A stretch of DNA of 11,559 bases from an uncultured Clostridia bacterium (GTDB lineage Bacteria; Bacillota; Clostridia; TANB77; CAG-508), in contig CANPWI010000038.1 in the NCBI GenBank assembly GCA_947584125.1, positions 1 to 11,559 of the forward strand, in the 5' to 3' direction. A program made the position numbers and the translations under genes. How positions within the stretch are numbered: the stretch's first letter is position 1; the number at the start of each line of letters is the position of its first letter. Below the pieces are notes generated by a model. That model saw only the letters and a list, made by a program, of their open reading frames with translations, searched no databases and was not told where the DNA came from. Positions 7,711 to 11,559 of this stretch are shown piece by piece.

Positions 7711-7720
7711 GTGCTATAAT
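7692..7720 (+). promoter_or_regulatory. Extended -10 sigma-A promoter for carD, embedded in the dut terminator
   Basis: TTGACT (7692–7697) lies in the loop and 3' arm of the dut terminator hairpin. After 17 bases comes a perfect TATAAT (7715–7720), preceded by TGC, the extended -10 element. Transcription should start near A7727, giving an 85-base carD leader. Confidence 0.83.
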
Positions 7721-7746
7721 TAATACATAAGAAACAGAAGAAAGAG

Positions 7747-7783
7747 CCTAATGCATAAAAGTGCATTTAGGAGTATTTTTTTT
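7747..7783 (+). terminator. Leader hairpin plus T8 upstream of carD (possible attenuator)
   Basis: CCTAATGCA (7747–7755) pairs with TGCATTTAGG (7762–7771) with a single bulged T around a six-base loop. Eight consecutive T follow after four bases (7776–7783). This has the form of an intrinsic terminator but lies between the carD promoter and the carD start. Termination here would leave an RNA of about 57 bases. The stem is only moderately stable, so partial readthrough is expected. Confidence 0.6.
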
Positions 7784-7819
7784 GTGAAGACTAGGAAGGG
7801 AGCTGACGTACATGTTTAA
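7751..7819 (+). CDS. Possible 22-codon leader ORF overlapping the carD start
   Basis: ATG at 7751 opens a frame of 22 codons (starting MHKSAFRSIFF) whose TAA at 7817–7819 lies just inside carD, overlapping its start codon region by 8 bases. Its start codon sits in the 5' arm of the leader hairpin, so translation would block hairpin formation, and termination next to the carD ATG would allow coupling. Against it: the upstream AAAGAG is a weak ribosome site, and AGG, GTG and GAC codons are rare in neighbouring genes. It may be chance. Confidence 0.22.
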   Translation: MHKSAFRSIFFVKTRKGADVHV

Positions 7820-8387
7820 TGTAGGTGATCACATAGTATACCCTATGCATGGGGCAGGAACAATAGATGCAATAGAGGAAAAAGACATTTTAGGAGAAAA
7901 ACAATCTTATTATATACTAAAAATGCCTGGTGAAGTTAAGGTAATGGTACCAACTAATAAAGCAGAAGAAATAGGAGTAAGAAATGTAATTGACAAAACA
8001 TCTGCAGAAAAAGTTTTTGAAATATTAGAAGAAGACAAAACAGATATGTCACAAAATTGGAATAAAAGATATCGTGATAATATGGATAAAATGAAAAGCG
8101 GAGATATTTATGAAGTTGCAGATGTAGTAAGAAACTTAAGCTTTAAGCAAAAAGAAAAAGGATTATCTACAGGAGAAAAGAAAATGTTATTAAATGCAAA
8201 ACAAATTTTAGTTAGTGAATTAGTTTTAGCAGAACACGCAACTTATGAAGAAGTTGAAGATTTAGTAGATAACAAAATAAACCAATCATTTAAAGAATTT
8301 AAAATAGAAGATGTTGGAGAAACCGTTTCAAATGTAGTAAACAAATTTATACCTTATGAGGATTCTAACAACACAACAGTATCGTAA
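7812..8387 (+). CDS. carD: CarD/CdnL family RNA polymerase-binding transcription regulator
   Basis: A 191-residue CarD-family protein. Residues 1–58 form the Tudor-like RNA-polymerase-interacting domain (FNVGDHIVYPMHGAG, then a YYILKMPG strand and VMVPTNKAEEIGVR), which in the family binds the beta subunit. Residues about 64–155 form the helical DNA-binding domain. Trp83 in NWNKRYRDN sits where the tryptophan of mycobacterial and Thermus CarD wedges into the upstream edge of the bubble. LSTGEKKMLLNAKQILVSEL also closely follows the mycobacterial form. About 35 C-terminal residues form an acidic/hydrophobic extension. The expected role is stabilising open complexes at sigma-A promoters and tuning rRNA and growth-related transcription. 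A purine-rich AGGAAGGGAG site ends 9 bases before the ATG. Its leader carries a hairpin plus T8, and a terminator follows the gene. Confidence 0.9.
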   Translation: MFNVGDHIVYPMHGAGTIDAIEEKDILGEKQSYYILKMPGEVKVMVPTNKAEEIGVRNVIDKTSAEKVFEILEEDKTDMSQNWNKRYRDNMDKMKSGDIYEVADVVRNLSFKQKEKGLSTGEKKMLLNAKQILVSELVLAEHATYEEVEDLVDNKINQSFKEFKIEDVGETVSNVVNKFIPYEDSNNTTVS

Positions 8388-8406
8388 AATTTAATAAAAA
8401 ATAATC

Positions 8407-8436
8407 AAAAGAAATGTCAATATAGGCATTTCTTTT
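8407..8436 (+). terminator. Terminator between carD and dnaG
   Basis: AAAAGAAATG (8407–8416) pairs with CATTTCTTTT (8427–8436). The stem can extend inward by a T·G and a C–G pair, leaving an AATATA loop. The four T lie at the end of the 3' arm. It probably ends or attenuates carD transcription before dnaG. Readthrough is possible because I see no convincing dnaG promoter after it. Confidence 0.72.
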
Positions 8437-8526
8437 AATTGTTAAATAGGAAAAAAAGAAAAAATAAAGAAGGAATTAATGACTTTATGTCGAATAAATA
8501 ATTATAAAGAAGAAAGGCAAATAAAA

Positions 8527-10317
8527 ATGGTACGATATAGTGATGAATTAATTGATGAAATACGAAATAGCAATGATATAGTAGATGTGATTTCTCAATA
8601 TATGAGTTTAAAAAGAAGTGGAAGAAATTATTTTGGATTATGTCCATTTCATAATGAAAAATCACCATCTTTTTCTGTTTCTCAGGACAAGCAAATTTTT
8701 CACTGCTTTGGCTGTGGTATAGGAGGAGATGTTTTTAGATTTATAGAGAAAATTGAAAATATAGATTTTAGAGAAGCTATGCAAATTCTTGCAGAAAGAG
8801 CAAGAATTGTTCTTCCAACACTTGATAATGATACAGAAGGAAAAAAAGCATATATAAAATCTAAAGTATATGAAATAAACAAAATTGTTGCAGAATTTTA
8901 TCATGAAAACTTATATAGGCCTACTTCTAAAACAGCACAAGAATATGTAAAAAAGAGAAAATTAGATAACAATACTTTAAAAACATTTAGTATTGGTTAT
9001 GCAAATAATTCAGACGAATTATATAAAATGCTAACACAAAAAGGTTTTAAAGAAGAAGAAATACTAGCATCTAGTTTAGTAAATAAATCTAATTATGGTC
9101 AATATTATGACAGATTTAAAAATAGACTTATGATACCAATTAAAGATGTTAGAGATAGAGTAATAGCATTTGGAGGAAGAGTTCTTGATGATTCAAAACC
9201 TAAATATATAAATTCGCCAGAAAATATTGTTTATAGTAAAGGTAGACAGCTATTTGGACTAAATGTAGCCAAAAAAAGTGGAGAAAAGAAAATTATAATT
9301 GTTGAAGGATATATGGATGCAATTTCATTATATCAAAGAGGAATAACAAATGTAGTTGCATCACTTGGAACAGCTTTAACGGAACATCAAGGAAGACTTC
9401 TTAGAAAATATGCTGATAAAATTATAATTGGATACGATTCTGACGGTGCTGGACAAGCTGCAACAATGAGAGGATTAGATATACTTCAAAATTTAGGATA
9501 TGATGTTAGAGTTTTACAAATGGAAGGTGCAAAAGATCCAGATGAATATGTTATAAAATATGGTTCAGGTAGATTTAATTTAATTGTTGACCAAGCTATT
9601 TCACTTGTAGAATTTAAAGTAAAAAGTATAAAAAGTAACCTAAATTTAGATATACCTAATGATAAAATTAAATTTTTAAATGAAGTTACAAAAATTCTTA
9701 CAAAAGTAAATAGTGAAATTGAAAGAGAAGTATATATAGACAAAATATGTTCAGATTACAAAATTTCAAGAGAAGCAATTTACTCACAGATAAATAAAAT
9801 TATAAGAAATAATGACCAAACAAAAAAAGCATTAGAAAAACCTAAAATTAATAGAAGCATTATAAAAAAACAAGAAGATAATAGTGCATCAGAAGCAATA
9901 ATAAAAAGAGAAAATATGGTTATATCATTATTAATAAGTAATGACATAAATATATATGAAAAAATCAAAGAAAAAATTAAGCCAGAAGATTTCAAAGATG
10001 AAAAAAATAAAGATATTTTAAAAAAATTGTATGAAGAATTTGAAAAAGGAAATAGTAATATTAATGCCATTATTTCCTCATTTACAGATGAAGAAATAAT
10101 TAATCATATTACATATATTATGGCTTATGATTTTGAAATTACAGATGTAAAAAAAGCAGTAATAGACTTAATACAAACTTACGAAAAGGAAAAAGTGTTA
10201 TCAAGAAGAAATGAAATATTAAAGAAAATGGAAAATGAAAATTTAGAAAAAGAAGAATTATCTAAATTAGAAAAAGAGTTAAGCGAAATAATTATAAAAC
10301 TTGCAAAAATGAAATAG
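8527..10317 (+). CDS. dnaG: DNA primase
   Basis: Synthesises the RNA primers for replication and acts with the DnaB-type helicase at the fork. Counting from ATG 8527, the protein has 596 residues, normal for bacterial DnaG. The zinc-binding domain has Cys39, His42, Cys60 and Cys63 (CPFH ... CFGC). The catalytic TOPRIM core has VEGYMD with Glu260 and Asp264, and GYDSDGAG with Asp304 and Asp306. A helical C-terminal region follows (about 410–596), matching the helicase-interacting domain. An in-frame ATG at 8479 with AAGGA upstream would add 16 residues. I prefer 8527 because the conserved family start (RYSDELIDEIRNSNDIVDVI) follows immediately and GAAAGG lies 9 bases before it. The stop codon abuts the rpoD ribosome site, so the two genes are co-transcribed. 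The rpsU of the classical operon is not present. Confidence 0.95.
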   Translation: MVRYSDELIDEIRNSNDIVDVISQYMSLKRSGRNYFGLCPFHNEKSPSFSVSQDKQIFHCFGCGIGGDVFRFIEKIENIDFREAMQILAERARIVLPTLDNDTEGKKAYIKSKVYEINKIVAEFYHENLYRPTSKTAQEYVKKRKLDNNTLKTFSIGYANNSDELYKMLTQKGFKEEEILASSLVNKSNYGQYYDRFKNRLMIPIKDVRDRVIAFGGRVLDDSKPKYINSPENIVYSKGRQLFGLNVAKKSGEKKIIIVEGYMDAISLYQRGITNVVASLGTALTEHQGRLLRKYADKIIIGYDSDGAGQAATMRGLDILQNLGYDVRVLQMEGAKDPDEYVIKYGSGRFNLIVDQAISLVEFKVKSIKSNLNLDIPNDKIKFLNEVTKILTKVNSEIEREVYIDKICSDYKISREAIYSQINKIIRNNDQTKKALEKPKINRSIIKKQEDNSASEAIIKRENMVISLLISNDINIYEKIKEKIKPEDFKDEKNKDILKKLYEEFEKGNSNINAIISSFTDEEIINHITYIMAYDFEITDVKKAVIDLIQTYEKEKVLSRRNEILKKMENENLEKEELSKLEKELSEIIIKLAKMK

Positions 10318-10327
10318 GGGGTAAAAA

Positions 10328-11455
10328 ATGACTAAAAAAGAAGAAAATGAACAAAAACAAACAAACGATGTAAATAAGACAGAAGAAAAAGTTACAAATA
10401 TTCTTCAAAAGGCAAAACAAAATGGAAAAATTACTTATGGTGAAATAGCTTCAGAACTTGAAGATGTTAATCCTGAACAAATTGATAAGGTTTTTGATGC
10501 TTTTGAAGAAATAGGAGTAGATGTTTTACAAGATTCTTTTGATGAAGAACCAGACCTAGATGATTTAAATGAAGTTGAAGAAATTAAAGTAGAAGAACTT
10601 AATAATATTAATAACTTTGATGGCATTAGTGTAGACGACCCTGTTAGAATGTATTTAAGAGAAATAGGTAGAATACCACTATTAACCTATGAGGAAGAAT
10701 TAGAACTTGCAAAAAAAGTTTTAGAGGGAGACGAAGAAGCAAAACAAAAATTATCTGAATCAAACCTAAGATTAGTTGTTAGTATTGCAAAAAAATATGT
10801 TGGTAGAGGAATGCTATTTCTAGATTTAATCCAAGAAGGTAATATGGGACTAATAAAAGCAGTAGAAAAATTTGATTATACAAAAGGATATAAATTTAGT
10901 ACTTATGCAACATGGTGGATTAGACAAGCTATAACAAGAGCTATAGCAGACCAAGCAAGAACAATAAGAATACCAGTTCACATGGTAGAAACAATAAACA
11001 AACTAATTAGAACATCAAGACATTTGCTACAAAGATTAGGAAGAGAGCCTACCCCAGAAGAACTTGCAGAAGAATTAGAAATGCCTCTTGAAAAAGTAAT
11101 AGAAATACAAAAAATTGCTCAAGACCCAGTATCATTAGAAACACCAATAGGTGAAGAAGATGATAGTCATTTAGGAGATTTTATACAAGATGATGATTCA
11201 CCTGCACCACATGATGCAGCATCATATACATTACTAAAAGAACAACTAGAGGAGGTTATGAATACATTAACTCCAAGAGAAGCAAAGGTTTTAAAATTAA
11301 GATTTGGACTAGAAGATGGAAAAGCTAGAACACTAGAAGAGGTAGGAAAAGAATTTGCAGTAACTCGTGAAAGAATAAGACAAATAGAAGCAAAAGCATT
11401 AAGAAAATTAAGACATCCAAGCAGAAGCAAAAAATTAAAGGATTATATGGGATAA
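10328..11455 (+). CDS. rpoD: RNA polymerase primary sigma factor (SigA/RpoD)
   Basis: The housekeeping sigma factor that directs RNA polymerase to -10/-35 promoters. It has 375 residues, the Firmicutes SigA size without the long insert of enteric RpoD. Region 1.1 is at about 17–90, with a very acidic tail (71–90). Region 1.2 is at about 101–135 (DDPVRMYLREIGRIPLLT). Region 2 is at about 143–214, including the -10-reading helix YATWWIRQAITRAI with Gln199 and Thr202. Region 3 follows at about 215–300, and region 4 at about 308–372 has the -35-reading helix TRERIRQIEAKALRKLRHPS. All key elements are intact. AGGGGG overlaps the dnaG stop codon and lies 6 bases before the ATG, so translation is probably coupled to dnaG. 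The promoters found in this window fit its expected specificity. Confidence 0.97.
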   Translation: MTKKEENEQKQTNDVNKTEEKVTNILQKAKQNGKITYGEIASELEDVNPEQIDKVFDAFEEIGVDVLQDSFDEEPDLDDLNEVEEIKVEELNNINNFDGISVDDPVRMYLREIGRIPLLTYEEELELAKKVLEGDEEAKQKLSESNLRLVVSIAKKYVGRGMLFLDLIQEGNMGLIKAVEKFDYTKGYKFSTYATWWIRQAITRAIADQARTIRIPVHMVETINKLIRTSRHLLQRLGREPTPEELAEELEMPLEKVIEIQKIAQDPVSLETPIGEEDDSHLGDFIQDDDSPAPHDAASYTLLKEQLEEVMNTLTPREAKVLKLRFGLEDGKARTLEEVGKEFAVTRERIRQIEAKALRKLRHPSRSKKLKDYMG

Positions 11456-11559
11456 GATAATCGAATTCCTAAATTTTCATTGTATATAGGTTTACAATAG
11501 ATATGTCACACTAAGATATAAAAAATAAAAAGGAAGTACCAAAAATATGATATAATGAT
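11456..11559 (+). promoter_or_regulatory. Intergenic tail after rpoD with a possible extended -10 at the window edge
   Basis: These 104 AT-rich bases hold no gene. TATAAT at 11551–11556 is preceded by TGA (11548–11550), an extended -10 pattern, but no good -35 lies 16–18 bases upstream. A weak six-base pairing (ATTGTA with TACAAT, about 11480–11498) lacks a T tract, so no convincing rpoD terminator is visible before the window ends. Confidence 0.33.

Noticed and set aside
7721..7811. Known riboswitch or T-box in the carD leader
   Set aside because: At about 85 bases it is too short for a T-box, and no recognised riboswitch core is visible. Only the hairpin plus T8 can be supported.
8479..8508. 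Promoter for dnaG (ATGACT, 18 bases, TATAAA at 8503–8508)
   Set aside because: The -35 is poor, and the predicted start near 8515 would cut into the ribosome-binding site. Readthrough from carD or an unseen weak promoter is as likely.
11480..11498. Hairpin after rpoD as its terminator
   Set aside because: It has only six A/T-rich pairs and no T tract afterwards, so it is too weak to call.
1..11559. Alternative genetic code (TGA as Trp), considered because of the extreme AT content
   Set aside because: All conserved tryptophans I checked, for example in SigA and CarD, are TGG, and the conserved proteins read to normal lengths without recoding.

Overview
The window is an 11.6 kb piece of a very AT-rich bacterial chromosome. 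It most likely comes from a low-G+C Gram-positive (Firmicutes, Clostridia-like) lineage, perhaps an uncultured gut-type one. The basis is the extreme A/T codon preference, strong AGGAG-type ribosome-binding sites, consensus sigma-A promoters, a Gram-positive style SH3–NlpC/P60 wall hydrolase, and Firmicutes-type DnaG, SigA and trimeric dUTPase. The standard genetic code fits every gene. I cannot name a species.

Layout. (1) 3–2786: the 3' part of a large secreted or surface protein with Ig-like segments and two GLUG-repeat blocks; the blocks are a direct duplication with a nearly identical core. A hairpin at 2794–2823 closes this unit. (2) 2841–6694: a consensus promoter drives a two-gene unit, an SH3–NlpC/P60 peptidoglycan hydrolase followed 20 bases later by the DNA-uptake channel comEC. 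(3) 6697–7050: on the minus strand, meeting comEC tail to tail with a 2-base gap, a small DUF1064-type nuclease-fold protein. It is divergently transcribed from dut (dUTPase, 7198–7659). (4) 7681–7811: a compact control region in which the dut terminator hairpin contains the -35 box of the carD promoter. It is followed by a second hairpin plus T8 in the carD leader. (5) 7812–11455: carD (RNA-polymerase-binding regulator), a terminator, then dnaG (primase) and rpoD (primary sigma factor), the core of the classical macromolecular synthesis operon.

How the genes fit together. The right half is housekeeping information processing. dUTPase keeps uracil out of DNA, primase starts Okazaki fragments, and SigA and CarD act on the same promoter complexes. 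SigA reads promoters of the type seen four times here, each with exactly 17 bases between the boxes. The left half concerns the cell surface and DNA uptake.

I found no CRISPR array, tRNA, rRNA, IS element or clear new defence system. The observations most worth following are the terminator/promoter overlap with its attenuator-like carD leader and tiny overlapping ORF, the divergent DUF1064–dut pair, the nlpC–comEC operon, and the recently homogenised GLUG duplication.
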